From Acheta domesticus (Eukaryota > Arthropoda > Insecta > Orthoptera > Gryllidae), in the NCBI GenBank assembly GCA_031308135.1, contig JAHLJT010009436.1, positions 217,201,286-217,265,285 on the forward strand: 64,000 nucleotides of DNA. The letters run 5' to 3'. Shown piece after piece: positions 23,191 to 35,209 of this stretch (positions are counted from its first letter, which is position 1; each line of letters begins with the position of its first letter). Made by a program: the position numbers and the translations under genes. The notes beneath the pieces were generated by a model. The model did no database searches and was not told the DNA's origin. It worked only from the letters and a program-made list of their open reading frames with translations.

Positions 23191-25094
23191 AATGTAAGAC
23201 GGAGGCGGGCACAACGGCAATGTGAAGACAAGGGCGAAGATCGTGGCTAGAAATGATGATGGAAGTAAAGTTGGACGTAAAAGGGGAAATGCCGATATTT
23301 TCATAAAGAACATTGAGACTAAAAATTTGAACAGTAGAAACAACGTTTACAAGAGAAAATGTGAAATGAATATCACAGATGAAGATAAAGTGTTTTCCGA
23401 ATAATTTAACATCAAATATCTCAATGGTAAAATACATTAAATTTCATTAATTCTACTATTCCAATCACGAAATCAATAGCGTTTAACAATACTTCTCATA
23501 CCGCCCCAACAGGGCTCTGTATGTAAAACATGATGGTTTTCTCTATCTATTTCTTCTGATCTCTTCCCCATTGACCAACAATAAGATTTGATACGTCAGT
23601 CATTGATGTAGAAGAAATAACATTTACGAACAGCAGACGGCCGTGATGGAACAGACGAGATATTCAAGGAACGTGAACCAAAATCATTAATTTCCTTAAT
23701 GTTTGACGCTTCCTGACACTCTGATGGACGTAAGTTCATTCGTGGAATAGTCTCACTACTACCAACTGTGATAACACTTTTTAATCTTATTGATATCCAT
23801 ATTTTCTCATCTCTGTCTCCTCATCTCTCCCCCGCCGCCTCTCTCTCTCTCTCCATAAATTTTTGCGGCCAGGCAGAAGAGCAGGTATTGCGCGGTATCA
23901 CGTGATACACGCTACTGTGCCAGCCTTTCGTCCGGATTTTCGTTCCACTTCCGCCACATTCCTGGCCTATGTACCTGCTATTTCCGGTGTCTATTGTTTT
24001 GATAAATCCAGGAAGTGTCTGACGCAGCCTGCAGTCTCCAAACAGAGAATCACATCCTACCCGTAATATTACAATATACAAGAAAATTAATAGGAAATAT
24101 TACTCTAATATTACTTGTTACAAATATTTTTCATATTCTAAAAACTTGCACATGGCAAACGCATAAATAGTTGAAAGAATTGTCTCCATCTGTTAGAAGT
24201 GAACTGTTTTTTGTTTGAAAATTAACTCTTTGTACATCGTTTAATTATTCTGACATCATCACCGTTAAATTATTCGCATTCATACATTTCACGTGAATAT
24301 ATGCATTACTACTCCTGGATTTAGATAATGCTGTGTAAAGAAAAACCGCTAAAGATTGTCAAAGCACCGTAAAATTCAGGGACACTTTTTACATTTAAAT
24401 GCAATAATAAATATCCTTTACGTTGTTGAGCAAGAACAGCGAAAGCTATATTGCATTGTGTAAGTATTATGCAAACGATTCTAACCCCAGCATTATCACA
24501 TAAGGGGGGGGGCAGTAAATGATTTTGTTGTGTTTTTGTAAACTGAAAATCACTGATTTTGTTTATTATGCGCTATATGATAAAAATATAATACATTTTT
24601 TCGAAAGTGCTGGTTACTGGTATTATTTGCGTTATTACAGCGTATTTGTCTATGGATAAAAAATTAGAACCATTCACTCGAAAAATGACCATTCAGAATA
24701 CATTTTGGAAATATTTATAATATTTTAAGTCCTAGTAAATAGTTTAAAATCTTATCGAGAATATAGGCCTGAATTCGATAAAAATATAATAGATTTTGTC
24801 AATAAATTCAAATAACGATGTGAGAAAATAAACATACTTTCATGCAGTAGGAAATTATTTTTTTGTTCTTATACATTCATTAATAATATTTATCAAATTG
24901 ATCAGAAACTTCCATATAATCGAAATTAATACGATGGGTCGCGGAGCGCCCCCCCCCTCTCGGTAATGCACGGGAACTTTTATAACTTGGTATTGCAAAA
25001 CAGCTACACAGCGTGTAGCGAAGATTCGCATTTCATCATTCAAATAATTTTCAAGATTCGAGAGATACGAGAACGCGACTGACCAACCCCGTCC
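23191..25094. other. AT-rich non-coding DNA, no gene seen
   Basis: Ordinary AT-rich sequence with a short CT run near 23835-23855. Nothing supportable. Confidence 0.55.
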
Positions 25095-25320
25095 GCAAAT
25101 GAACTTTTGCAACTGAACCGGAAGGTGTTGGGTTCAAGTTACTACGAAGTTGAATTTCCGACATCACCAGCTCAATAGCTGAAATCGACTCCTACCACAA
25201 TCAGGACGCGAGCTCTAGAAGTCGCCCGTTTCGATTGGCGGTTTCCGTGATTCCCTGCGATCAATTCTAGGTGGATGCCTTAACAATGGACACCTTGTAT
25301 AACAAAACATAGGCAGCGAG
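25095..25320 (+). mobile_element. Degenerate SINE with the shared central core
   Basis: A box-B-like GGTTCAAGTT lies at 25131-25140. About 100 bp downstream is a core (25239-25281, GGCGGTTTCCGTGATTCCC...GGTGGATGCC) clearly related to the core of SINE family 1 (6933-6985) and to 61340-61376. The head is decayed and box A uncertain. The element is followed by a (CTT)n run. Confidence 0.6.
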
Positions 25321-25324
25321 AGAC

Positions 25325-25362
25325 CTTTCTTCTTCTTCTTCTTCTTCTTCTTCTTCTTCTTC
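25325..25362 (+). repeat. (CTT)n microsatellite
   Basis: About twelve uninterrupted CTT units, possibly grown from the 3' tail of the adjoining SINE. Confidence 0.9.
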
Positions 25363-25679
25363 CTTCCAACCATGTTACATTCACAAAGCTGGACGATGGA
25401 CAAATTCTCCATGATCTGCTAAAAAATATACCAACAGTGCTGCGAGACCCGGAATGTTAAATCAAACTTCATGAGGTTTATAAAGTCTGCGGAAGAAGTA
25501 GAAGAAGAAGCTGGAGAGGAAAACCCCAAAAGAAGAAGACATTCGAAAGGTCCCTAAAGATTCTAATGACATTAAGCAGCAAATACTGTTTTTTTATGAC
25601 GCTGAATCTATGCGGTCATTCGAAGCATTCCCGCACGCAACTGCCACTTCACTACTCAAAATCGCGACCCGTTTTCAAC
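25363..25679. other. Non-coding gap, no gene seen
   Basis: AT-rich with an AGAAGA-rich patch at 25495-25550. No recognisable frame. Confidence 0.5.
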
Positions 25680-25860
25680 AGCCCGCCCGAGCAAGGAGGC
25701 GGCGATCGAGCGAAGGCAGCGCCCGCCAGGCACCTGGAGCCCGGGGCCCCGCGCATCCATTATTCATGGCTAATAGCGCCAGCGCGTTTTTGCACCGCGG
25801 CGCCGCCAAGTGAGTTACTCGCGCGCGGGTGGGCGGGGCCAGCGCGGTCGCGCTACCTCA
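25680..25860. other. Small CpG-rich island with homeodomain-like AT core
   Basis: CpG-rich block whose centre is CATCCATTATTCATGGCTAA (25754-25773), a cluster of TAAT-type words bounded by GC-rich DNA. Confidence 0.5.
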
Positions 25861-26180
25861 CTTCACCACCACGAACAGGAAAAAAAAAGTTTCATATTCA
25901 AATCGATTTGCGCAACGAGGGAGCGGTGATGTGCGAGGAGAGTGCCCACAGGTGCGACACCTGCAGCTTATCCGGATTGGGGGAGGTTCATCGTCGGGGA
26001 AGACCGGACACTCTGGGAGCAGGAGAGGATGAAGTATTGGGGGATCCGTTGCACTTCGCTATCCAATAAAATTTGCATTAAAATAAAGGGGGACAACGTA
26101 AAGTTAGATCGGGGTAGCACACTCGTGTCTCTATGCGTGCTAACGTTCCTCGGCTCCCCGGATTGGCGCAGAGTGTGAAG

Positions 26181-26524
26181 ACCGGGATAGGTTGCTCAGA
26201 GCATCAACTGATGTCACTGTGGTGCCCCTGATCGAGAGGTCCTAGGTTCCAGTGCCGACGATGCCAGGATTTTCGACACTATCCAGATACCTAGATCGTG
26301 TTGTGTCGCTGTCTGGGGAAGAATTCTAGCGGCCGGCTACCGCCCCGCTGGTGGGTGATACCTGGTTGAGGAACTCTGCTAGCCGAAGGAAGGTAGGTCG
26401 GTGCCGGAGCTCGCCATCCAGGGAAGGGGGATTATTCCCCTCTCGAGCAAAAACATACACGATACTTACGAAACGAATAACCTTAGGATCTGACGCACCC
26501 GAAATCACTATCAATCAATCAATC
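26181..26524 (+). mobile_element. SINE family 1, internally deleted copy
   Basis: Starts ACCGGGATAGGTTGCTCAGAG (box A region), keeps box B (GGTTCCAGTGC, degenerate) and the AATTCTAGCGGCCGGCT motif. It then jumps directly to the CCCCGCTGGTGGGTGATACC segment, losing the core and about 200 bp found in 6769-7324. It ends in ATCAATCAATCAA. Only a partial target duplication (AGAGTG) is visible. Confidence 0.85.
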
Positions 26525-26550
26525 AACAAAGAGTGAAAGTGGATGTGTCA

Positions 26551-26582
26551 TTTTATTATTATTATTATCATCATTATTATTA

Positions 26583-26623
<41 letters not shown>
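26551..26623 (+). repeat. (ATT)n microsatellite
   Basis: Interrupted ATT/ATC trinucleotide run just downstream of the SINE 3' end. Confidence 0.9.
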
Positions 26624-27889
26624 TACTACAACACGGTTACTCCGAAGTGTGGTTTACTTTTTCAGTATTACCATAGAGGAATCAATAACTTTCTTCTATA
26701 GTATTTTTGTACAATAGAGTTCGATTGAAGAGAAGAAGATCGTAAAAGGGATGGGAGTAGATGAATTCGACAGTTTTCGATCAATGAAATGAAGCGTTGG
26801 ATATTGTATCACTGAATATTCTGTAAAAATGAAATTATTGGTTTTCTCACAAATGAAAGTACAAGTATTTTAATGCTTACCTAACATACACATAACAAAT
26901 ACATTAAATAGGATTTCTAAACCCACTCATTATCCCAGTTAATTTTGAGAAAAGTGATTCCTGGAGCTTACGATCATATAAAGAAGAATAACTTGAGAAT
27001 CAGTAGAAAAGGAAATTTAATTCATAGGAGAGTAGAATTAAGAAAGGCAAATATATTCGAGGGAATGCAATCTCTTTGGTTAGAGTAGAGTGAATACGGT
27101 GAGGCGAGAGAGAGGGATACGACAAGACAAAGAACTTGCAGGGAACCCAGTAGATAAAATGTGTTTACTGACGAGTCGCAACGACCACGGAGAAGCACCC
27201 ACAGATAATAGCCTCGTAACTCTTCCACCTTGAAAAGCGTTGCCCCTCCTCGCTGCTTCAAACTTAGTCGCCGACGTGGCAATACCAACCACTCATCGGT
27301 GTCCCTTGGGCAATTCCATTTCATCATATCCAGTTTCCATTCTCATTCCTCACGATGTCTCAGAATTACTTCTGCTTTACGAAGAGACCCACGCTATGCG
27401 CATGGTGATCATGACGCCCTCCGAAACCATGCCCTGTCCCACCTTCCATTCCATCACTTTGTCCACCTCCCATTGCCTTGCTACTTACTGTTTCTTCTCT
27501 TCTCATCCATCGAAATCTGTTTTATCCAAAACTTTCGCCTTGCCTACGTTATTTTTTTCTATATTCTACGTTATTTGTTTCCACTAGTTCAAATTCCTCA
27601 GATCTCGACTCCTTTCTTTTCTACATTTCACTCGTATCACCTCTAGATCATTTACTCATCTACTTTCTCCATCGGGTAGCTTTCCATCTTTCCTAATTCG
27701 TCTTCATGTTTTGAACTTTTATCTTTTCCAGTACATCTCCAACCCCGAACTTCTCCCCGATGTCGCTTCGCGTACTCATGCAGTTGTCCTCAACCCGCTA
27801 CCACTACGGATTGTCTCATAACTCTTTCCTTTCGCGCGCTTTGCTTTGATCATTCCCACATTATCGCTCTCGCATTGTTCCACCTTCTG
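26624..27889. other. Non-coding DNA, no gene seen
   Basis: AT-rich, becoming C/T-rich from 27400. Short frames (for example 27230-27646) lack recognisable features. Confidence 0.5.
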
Positions 27890-28760
27890 GCCCTTGCACC
27901 CTCCGACGCCTCGCGTCAACTCTCGCCTCCGCGCTTCGCCTCCACCTTCCCCGCCTCCAGCGCCTACCGCGCCGCTGCGACGCAGCTTCAAAGACCCACT
28001 CTCCTCTGCGAGCGCGCGGCCGCTCATGCGCCGCGCGTCTGTGCCGTCGGCGGCGCGGTGGCGCGGGCGGCGCGGGCGGAGAGCGGGCGAAGAATGCCGG
28101 GAAGGACGCAGAGGGCGAGAACGCGAGAGAAGCGCGGAGAGCCACCGCCCCCCGGCAGCCGCCCTCGCGGCCCGCGCGCGGCGTAGCGCGGCGCCCGCCC
28201 GGGGGAGTCTATCTTTAGGAACGAGACGGCGCGGCGCGGAGGCGCGCCTCTCCGGGGGCGAGGGCGGGCGCGCGGGGCGAGAGCAGGGCGAGGGCGAGGG
28301 CGGGGGCGCACAGATCGCGCACCTGGGCCGCGGTGGCGGCGGGCGGGCGGGTGGGCGACGGGAGCGGCGGGGGCGGCGCGGGCGGGCGGGCGGCGGAAGC
28401 GACACCTCGGCGTCGCCATGGCGGCAGCGGCGGCTGCGCAGGCGGCGATTGGCTGGCGGGGCGCCGGCCCCGCCCCCGCGCCCGCGCCCTCTGAACTCTT
28501 TCTGCCCCCGGCGCCCGCCCCCCGGCCCTGCCCCGCCCCCGCGAGCGCCTCGTGAGATAAATCAGGCGGAGGCGAGCGTACGCCCCCGCCCCGCCCCCTC
28601 CACCCCCGCCGCGGAGGCGGCCGCGTAAGATACGGCCGTCTGGCGGGAGGTCGATACCCGGACCCGCGCCAGCCTCTGGAAGCTTCTGGCACGTGCGCGG
28701 CCCGCGGCGCTGAGAGGAGGTTCGTGTCGGCCTCCGCTGGGACGCGCAGCTGCTGGACTG
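27890..28760. other. Large CpG island
   Basis: About 870 bp of CpG-dense DNA with strand switches from C-rich to G-rich and back, GGGCGA arrays (28255-28310), GC-boxes and a GATAAATCA site (28556-28564). Several overlapping frames exceed 200 residues on both strands at once, which shows they are compositional. Promoter-like, but no product can be named. Confidence 0.6.
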
Positions 28761-29949
28761 TGTCGCGTCCTGTGCCATTGAATGGCAGTCCCGTTGCTGG
28801 TTGTTACGGCAGTTCGGATTAACGGTTGCAATATTTGCTTCTTTGCTTTCTTGGTCCATTGATGTAATGATTGTAGAGTGCACTACGAGGCGAACACTAT
28901 CAATGTCAGTTGTTGAGAAAAAGACGATGAGGCTATCGAGAAGACATTCTCCAGTTACGTAACATTCATTCATGTATACATACAAGTGAAAAAAGTGGGG
29001 CAAAATTCCTGATGAACTTTACAAATTTACAAATAGTACTAAACAGGTTACAGTAGAAATTCAAATAATGAAATAGATCGTTTTTAAAAATGAAACTATT
29101 AAAGATATAATATAGTATAATAGTGCGTGTTATTACGAGTATGGAAGTCATCAGCGGCTCCAAGTTCCTTTTCTAATTTCCCAAAAAGTTGAGATATGAC
29201 TACGAATTGTGATCGAAAGCATTCACTACAACTGAGTATATGGGTAATGCGAATTTAGGAGATTTTTGTAAATGTTTCCTATGTTTCGTATTAATTCTTT
29301 AGTTGAATACTTCAAATCTAATAAGGATTTACATTAATACGCATTTCAATTTTATGTTGATTACCTCCATGAAGAATAAGCTGTTGAAAAATCACTCTCG
29401 TCATACAGAGAAAATGGAGTAGAGTTTCTCCCTCCTTCAAATGTTCCCTTTGAACGTTTTAATGTCAGACGTAAACTAATCAATGCTCAATCAAAAAGCC
29501 AAGGACAATGTACAGTTTAAATACTTGTTGAACTGAAATTAATTTCTGAATTTGTTGGTCACAGATGTTTTGTAATACGGAGAGCAACCAATATTAGACA
29601 ATTAACAAAAACACATAAATAAAATAAGTGACTCTGAGATGAAATATAATAGAACATTTATTCTGATACATGCTTCAAAGATTACTTCGAGTGCATGGTA
29701 TTTGACAGTGGAACTGCTCAGACGATAAAAGCAACTCTGTCGTGAAATCGACACTATCGAGTGGAGTTCGTTAGTCCAGAACACACCATCGAGTAAATCC
29801 ATGCCAGCCTATAAAAAAAGAAAAGATCTGTTGGTCACAAATCACCACCCCTTCACCAGACCCCGTTTAAAATTACCGCACCGATTACCTTCAGCACAGT
29901 CAACCGATTCCAACGGCAGCGCTTATTCAGCAGTAGACCTGCGGTGTAT
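28761..29949. other. AT-rich non-coding DNA, no gene seen
   Basis: No repeat ends or credible frame. Confidence 0.55.
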
Positions 29950-30150
29950 CGGGAAACGCCCTTCCACGGGGGTGGGGGAGGAGACGCGGGCGAGGGCGGC
30001 AGAGGGGGAGGGGAGGGGGCGGAGGAGCGACCACAGCTCACGCAGTTGGGCGGAAGCGGATGCTCAACGGAGGGCGACGCTCCTGCCTCGGCAAACCCTA
30101 CCGCTGGTTCATCACTACTGCAGAGCGCCCGTCATCGCAGCCAACGTAGT
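29950..30150. other. Small CpG- and G-rich island
   Basis: G-rich first half (GGGGGTGGGGGAGG at 29969 onward), then CpG-rich. Confidence 0.5.
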
Positions 30151-30169
30151 CACCACCAGTTGTCAGCGG

Positions 30170-30254
30170 CATTTTCGACGTCATCGATATTTCGACGTCA
30201 TCGACATTTTCGACGTCATCGACATTTTCGACGTCATCGACATTTTCGACGTCG
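30170..30254 (+). repeat. 18-bp tandem repeat, nearly five units
   Basis: Units of CATTTTCGACGTCATCGA at 30170-30187, 30205-30222 and 30223-30240, a 17-bp variant at 30188-30204, and a partial unit to 30254. Each unit contains GACGTCAT, one base from the CRE palindrome. The period keeps frame (Phe-Asp-Val-Ile-Asp-Ile), but I see no surrounding gene. Confidence 0.9.
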
Positions 30255-31641
30255 TTGTGGTAGTCGCAATTTTTGGCGCACTACTCCTACACTACTTAAA
30301 ATGATCCGTTTGGAAATGGCTATAGTAATCTCCATTCACAATCTGCCACCTTGAACCATATGGTTTTATAACATTTATGACAATAGTTCATGGCCTCAGA
30401 TTAACGTAAATAATTACCACTACCACAGTGGTAGTGATTATGATTAGGATATTGAAACAATCTATTCTTCCTTCCCTACGCTTATTATCGAACTTCTCAC
30501 AAAACAGACAGCTGTATCAATCGAACCGTTTAAAACTCATTTTCATTTTAACTCGTTTTTTTAATATCGAATAATGATTACACGACCATTCTGTACCTGC
30601 ACCTAATAGGTACTACCTACACCTTACAACCCTGTTTCACTACTGTATCATACTGGGGTTAGGTCAAGAACAGCTGACTTATTCTACCGAATAATAGTGG
30701 CCATTCTTTATTGGACTCCATGACACATCATTCTTGAAATATTCACTAACGCTATGTGTAATTAATGGAAGAAAAAAAAGTACAGCTGTTTGCTGAGAGT
30801 TATGTTTATGAGGTAGGACTTGATATAATATGAGAAAGATGTTAGGTTGTAACATCACGTACTACCTACTGCGTTAGTACGAGATGGTAGACTCACGTTT
30901 GGCAGAGGATTTAAGCATCACGGTTTCCTCATTTCTTCCGAAATTTATAGGCATTCCTTGTTGATATTTCTGCAGTGGTAACTTGAATCAGAGGTATTCC
31001 ACGAGGTATGCCGTTCATAATCAAATGAAACACGATTGTCTTCGGCCATGTTTGATGCTGAATAATTCAATTCAGTCGAATCTATTTGAGTTCAGCCGAA
31101 TAATATCGGACGCACTCCGGCAAAGCCAGTGATTTAGTTAGCATTCAAAATATTTGATCGTTAAACGGCCGTGTTCGTCCGAACACGAATTCGGCCGAAC
31201 TCACATCCGCTCTGATCGTAGCCTTATTTCTACCACAGTTATTGGGATCACGCTACTTTACTCGTCAAATGGGCACAGTGCGGGGAGGAATGAGTCGAAC
31301 GCCGAATTAGCCACATCTACAAATTCGCTGAGCAATGAAATTAATGATTGTTCAGAAATTATATAATGTTCTCATGGACGTGAAATTTATGTTATTCATT
31401 TTCTTTTCATTAAAATTCCGTCATTTTCCTTCTTATTATACGGGAATTGAAATACAATGTCACAAATTACATTATCTGCTTTTACCGAAAATAAGAGAAA
31501 ATACAGGAATGGAATAATTATTACTTGCAACCTGCAGCAGCAAAAATTCTGTAAAATAAAATCAGTACAAAACAGTTTTCCAAAAAGTAGCACGCACACT
31601 GCGGAATGTATAAAATACTCTCGAAAACCATTGTAAATTAA
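30255..31641. other. AT-rich non-coding DNA with small palindromes, no gene seen
   Basis: Contains a near-perfect palindrome (30418-30436: CACTACCAC, one base, GTGGTAGTG) and a hairpin GTGTTCG-TC-CGAACAC (31171-31186), next to several TTCAGYCGAAT words (31070-31200). No gene. Confidence 0.55.
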
Positions 31642-32005
31642 ACAACGCAACAAATTAAATACTTTAATAAAACATCTTAACGAATATTATAATGGCATAG
31701 AATAGTGTATACCTAAATAGTGCAACAGTTCTTTACATTCCAAGAACATCAAAAACGTTGCCATTTCATGTCGCAACACATGAATAACAAGTATTGCTGT
31801 GACGAAAGCAGTGACGCGTAGTATGACAACACTCGGATTAACATATTCAAGTATTTGCACCTATCACTCGAAGTAGAAATTGTTTCCAAGTTTCCGGATT
31901 TTTCTGAGTTCCAAAATATCTTGGAAATCCATAGACCCCTTTCACATGATCGGAGGCTACATAGTTCATTTTCAATTTCTGTGGGCGATCGAAATTAGTA
32001 ATATA
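31642..32005 (-). mobile_element. Unrecognised dispersed repeat, copy A (paired with 58090-58505)
   Basis: Similar over its length to 58090-58505 in the same orientation, with substitutions and small gaps throughout. The minus strand has a 60-codon open frame (32029 down to 31847) sharing Leu-Lys-x-Asn-Tyr-Val-x-Ser-x-His-Val-(Lys/Arg)-Gly and Gly-Phe-x-Arg-Tyr with the frame in the other copy. Similarity continues past the stop into sequence resembling a 3' untranslated region (AT-rich end with ATTAAAGTATTT). It may be a retrocopy of an unknown gene or part of an unknown transposon. I do not recognise the protein. Confidence 0.55.
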
Positions 32006-32039
32006 GTTTATAATTCGTTGCCATCCCAATAGATTTCTT

Positions 32040-32410
32040 CACATTCGCGTACGGTCGGAATGCCACGCAAGGGGGCTTGTGGTGCGAACGGAAGCTCTGG
32101 GACCGGAGACGGCTGTGTCGGAGGCGGCGATGGCGGTTGCGCCCTGCGACGACTCAATCGCGCGAGACAACGCACCCCCGGCGACGCGGGGGTGGCCCAG
32201 TCATTATTCACGGCGGGAAGGCGACCGCCGCCGGGGTGTGAAGTATGATTCCTGCCCGGCTGAGTGACGCCTTCCTCCGCAACCGCCCATAAATCAGTGG
32301 CGCGCATGCGCATAATGAAGCGATCGCGGCCGCTAATGAAGATCGGAGCGCGGGGCGTCGCCACGCCGCGCCGCGCCGCGACCCCGCTGGGAATGCGATT
32401 CCGATAGGGA
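32040..32410. promoter_or_regulatory. CpG island with NRF1-type and composite homeodomain sites
   Basis: A compact CpG-rich block (about 370 bp). It contains a perfect NRF1-type palindrome GCGCATGCGC (32302-32311), CCATAAATCA (32287-32296, whose complement TGATTTATGG matches the Exd/Pbx-posterior Hox composite site), TCATTATTCA (32201-32210), and GCATAATGAAG and GCTAATGAAG words on either side of a GCGATCGCGGCCGC core (about 32309-32341). Promoter or enhancer function is inference; no transcript is visible. Confidence 0.45.
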
Positions 32411-33284
32411 GAAGGGAGCGGCTTCAGCATTAATGACTTCGTACTGTTCTGTTCATCAAGGCTTGCAAGTATTCGTCAAGTCATTTTACCAAGCTGACAC
32501 GACTCTTTAACTATTACACTGAACGAAAACCAACAATGATAATGTTTTGCTGTACGATTATCTGAATATTGCAAATGATATTTGAATTTGCATTAAGCAA
32601 GCACTTAAAAACTAACTGTATAAAAAGAGTGATTTTGAATGCATGTGTGTGTAGAGGGGAAGGCGAATTTGCACAGTGCAACGTAAGCTGCGAGATGGTG
32701 AAGTGCTGATGTTCAACATAACAATTTCCCTAATTAATAATTTTGGGTCTCATTTCGTTGTATAATGGTAGTAAGTGTAAAATGTAAAAATTTCATTGGA
32801 ATGACTTACGTAGTAGATTGAAGTGAATTTCAATTGCTTATAAACTTTAATATTTTTCAGCGCACTGAGAGTATCGCATTTCAGTTTTGTAATGTATACT
32901 AATATTATTGTACGTTAAGCAATATTAATACAAATAATAGTACGAGTTCTATAAACATTAAATTTTGGCATTTAAAATGTCTTTCGGAAGTTAATGAATG
33001 TTTAAATGTTTTCATGTTTCAAATATATTTTCAGAAAAGTATCAAACATATTTTTAGAAAAGTTTGAAATGTAGAAACAATATATTAAAACAAAATGTAC
33101 GAACATATTTCAATAATTCAAATTGTTTAAATGATTAGTTACCCTGGCCGGATCTCCAGGTGTTTTCGAAGTATCGCCTACCCAGTAAGGTAAAAATGTG
33201 TATGGTGATAATTAAGGACAAATTTTAATTGTGTGAACAACGTATTTTAGCATAAATAGTCATGCAATCCCCTTGCCTAAACCC
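32411..33284. other. AT-rich non-coding DNA, no gene seen
   Basis: Strongly AT-rich; nothing with boundaries. Confidence 0.55.
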
Positions 33285-33897
33285 TTAACTGGTGACATGC
33301 GGTCTCTGAGACCGCTGGAGGAAAAATAAACGCCTAGCCCTCCTTTCTGGTATGTCGCAATACGTTTTTCTTTACAGTACCTTCCTATCTCTTTCTAAAC
33401 TACACTCACACGCGGGGCAGCGGATCCAGTGACAGCCGTTCACCTCTGAGGGCCAGCTGAAGTTTGGGAAGCGGTCTCGCGGACCTCACATTACCTCACT
33501 TTTCTTCTCACAGCGAATGTGCATTGCAATTTTTTTATTAATGGATAGCTTTCGTGCAAGAATTCATAATCGTATTTATATAAAGGTTTTTTTTCATGTA
33601 ATGAATAATATTTCAAACCATTCTACGAGTTCTTATGATAATTAATAGTGAAGAAATAGTATGGAAAAAATTGTAGCCACAAATTTAATCGGCGAGTAAT
33701 AAATAATTGTATTATTTTCTTTTTACATATTAACAACAAATCCTTTTATTTTCTTGTTTATTATAGCATTGTTAACGTGAAAAAAATTGTAAAGTCAACA
33801 TGAAATGGAACACAGAAAATAATCTGCCTAAAACTTTTGGGGTCTCACAGACCGCACGTCACCGGTAACAAACGTTTGAAGGCACGTCACCAGTTAA
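33285..33897. mobile_element. Non-autonomous piggyBac-like element with TTAA target duplication
   Basis: TTAA at 33285-33288 and 33894-33897 bracket a 605-bp element. The ends are inverted: CTGGTGACATGC at the left and the complement CTGGTGACGTGC at the right. Next to the left end is a near-palindrome GCGGTCTC-T-GAGACCGC (33299-33315). The right side has GGTCT-CAC-AGACC (33841-33853) and a second copy of the terminal motif (GCACGTCACCGG, 33854-33865) 28 bp inside the terminal one (33882-33893). The interior is AT-rich with no transposase frame. TTAA specificity and the asymmetric internal repeat are the piggyBac hallmarks. Confidence 0.8.
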
Positions 33898-33989
33898 CTG
33901 TTAATAAGAATAGTTTCTAGCAAGCCTTTTTCAATGAAAACCATTCTTCTGTAGTAGTAGGTTCCCAGCGCTTCGTAGGAGCTGTTGCA

Positions 33990-34290
33990 ACGCGGTTAGC
34001 AGCAGTTCCCAGACCGACGCGACGCGTTACGGAGAACCTGAAGCGACGAGGCTCCAAATATTTGCGCGTGTTTTTCAGGGAAACAGCGCGTGATCGGCGG
34101 CGACGCTCTCACCTCCCGACAAAGGCCCATAATTAAGCGCGCGTATGCGGGGGCGGGAGTGGGGACGGAACGGGAGTGGAGGAAGTGGAGGAGACAATGA
34201 CGTCGGTGGAGGCGGCGATGGAGGCGGCGGCGGGGTAACAGTGGCGACGGCGTGCGCGGAGGAGAGGTGGCTTCGGCTTGCAATGGCAAG
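33990..34290. other. CpG-rich island with homeodomain-like core
   Basis: CpG-rich block containing ACAAAGG (34119-34125) immediately followed by CCATAATTAAG (34127-34137, includes palindromic TAATTA), then a GGA/GGC-rich stretch. Confidence 0.5.
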
Positions 34291-34609
34291 AGAGATCTCG
34301 CTACCTGTAGCGTCAAGTGGAACCGATGTGGAATGAGATGTCAGATGTACAAGGGTAGGCTGAGGGTGAGGTGGAGGTCGTGACAGATGAAGACCGAAGA
34401 ATTGGCGGTAGAGCTTGTTTCACCGGTGCCATTGGTCGAGACGGAGTTGCTGATATCGAAGATAGAGGTTAAGAAGGCGTTGTCTGATGTTACATTAGAA
34501 TGCGGTGTGCACAGGTGATCATCAGAGACGAGCATGTCATCAGAGACGCTGATGGAGGGGATGATGATGGAAGGAGGGTTTGTGTACGAGGATACTGACG
34601 GAGAGTAAG
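34291..34609. other. Purine-rich non-coding DNA, no gene seen
   Basis: G/A-rich, host sequence for the hAT-like insertion. The same texture resumes after 35209. Confidence 0.5.
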
Positions 34610-35209
34610 GTTGGAAGTAGGGATGGGATATCGACAACAAAACATCGATTCGAAACATTCATGTTCAAATATTAAAAATCGATGTACAAAACACATCGGC
34701 CCAAAATCATCAATGAATTTAAACATCGATGTTTGAAAAACTATTTTAGTAACCTCATTTAGTAACCCATGCCATTATTTGAGTAACCTCAACATCAGTG
34801 TTGACATACAGGGGAAGGGCGATTTCATGTCACGGTGGTCAAGTTCATTAATTTATAGTTGAGATATAGCTAACAAAATAAAGACAAATAAAATTGCAAA
34901 CCATTTTAGACACATTTATTATTTTATTGGATAATACAAAAACATTTTACATTTATAAGCAAACATTCGCTAACTTATTTTTACTCCTGATGACGTTGGT
35001 CTGAAGAATGTTCAAATTATAGAAATGTGAAAATTATTTTGTTTATTATTTGAAATATAATATTTTATATACATTTTAATTCAAAAATAAATTTTCAAAC
35101 CAAGTAAAAACATCGAACTCAGAACATCGATGTTAAATACACTGATGTTTGTATAAAAATATCTATACCTGGAAAACATCATCAGCGATGTTGTATCCCT
35201 AGTTGGAAG
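34610..35209. mobile_element. Non-autonomous hAT-like element with 8-bp target duplication
   Basis: GTTGGAAG is repeated exactly at 34610-34617 and 35202-35209. The 584-bp body (34618-35201) begins TAGGGATGGGATATCG and ends, on the complement, TAGGGATACAACATCG, giving short imperfect inverted termini. Subterminal regions at both ends are filled with ACATCGAT/ATCGATGT words in both orientations, as expected of hAT transposase binding sites. The interior is AT-rich and without coding capacity. Confidence 0.85.

Noticed and set aside
27846..28628. Overlapping frames of 200-260 codons on both strands
   Set aside because: Multiple frames open at once in CpG-rich DNA; no recognisable protein family.
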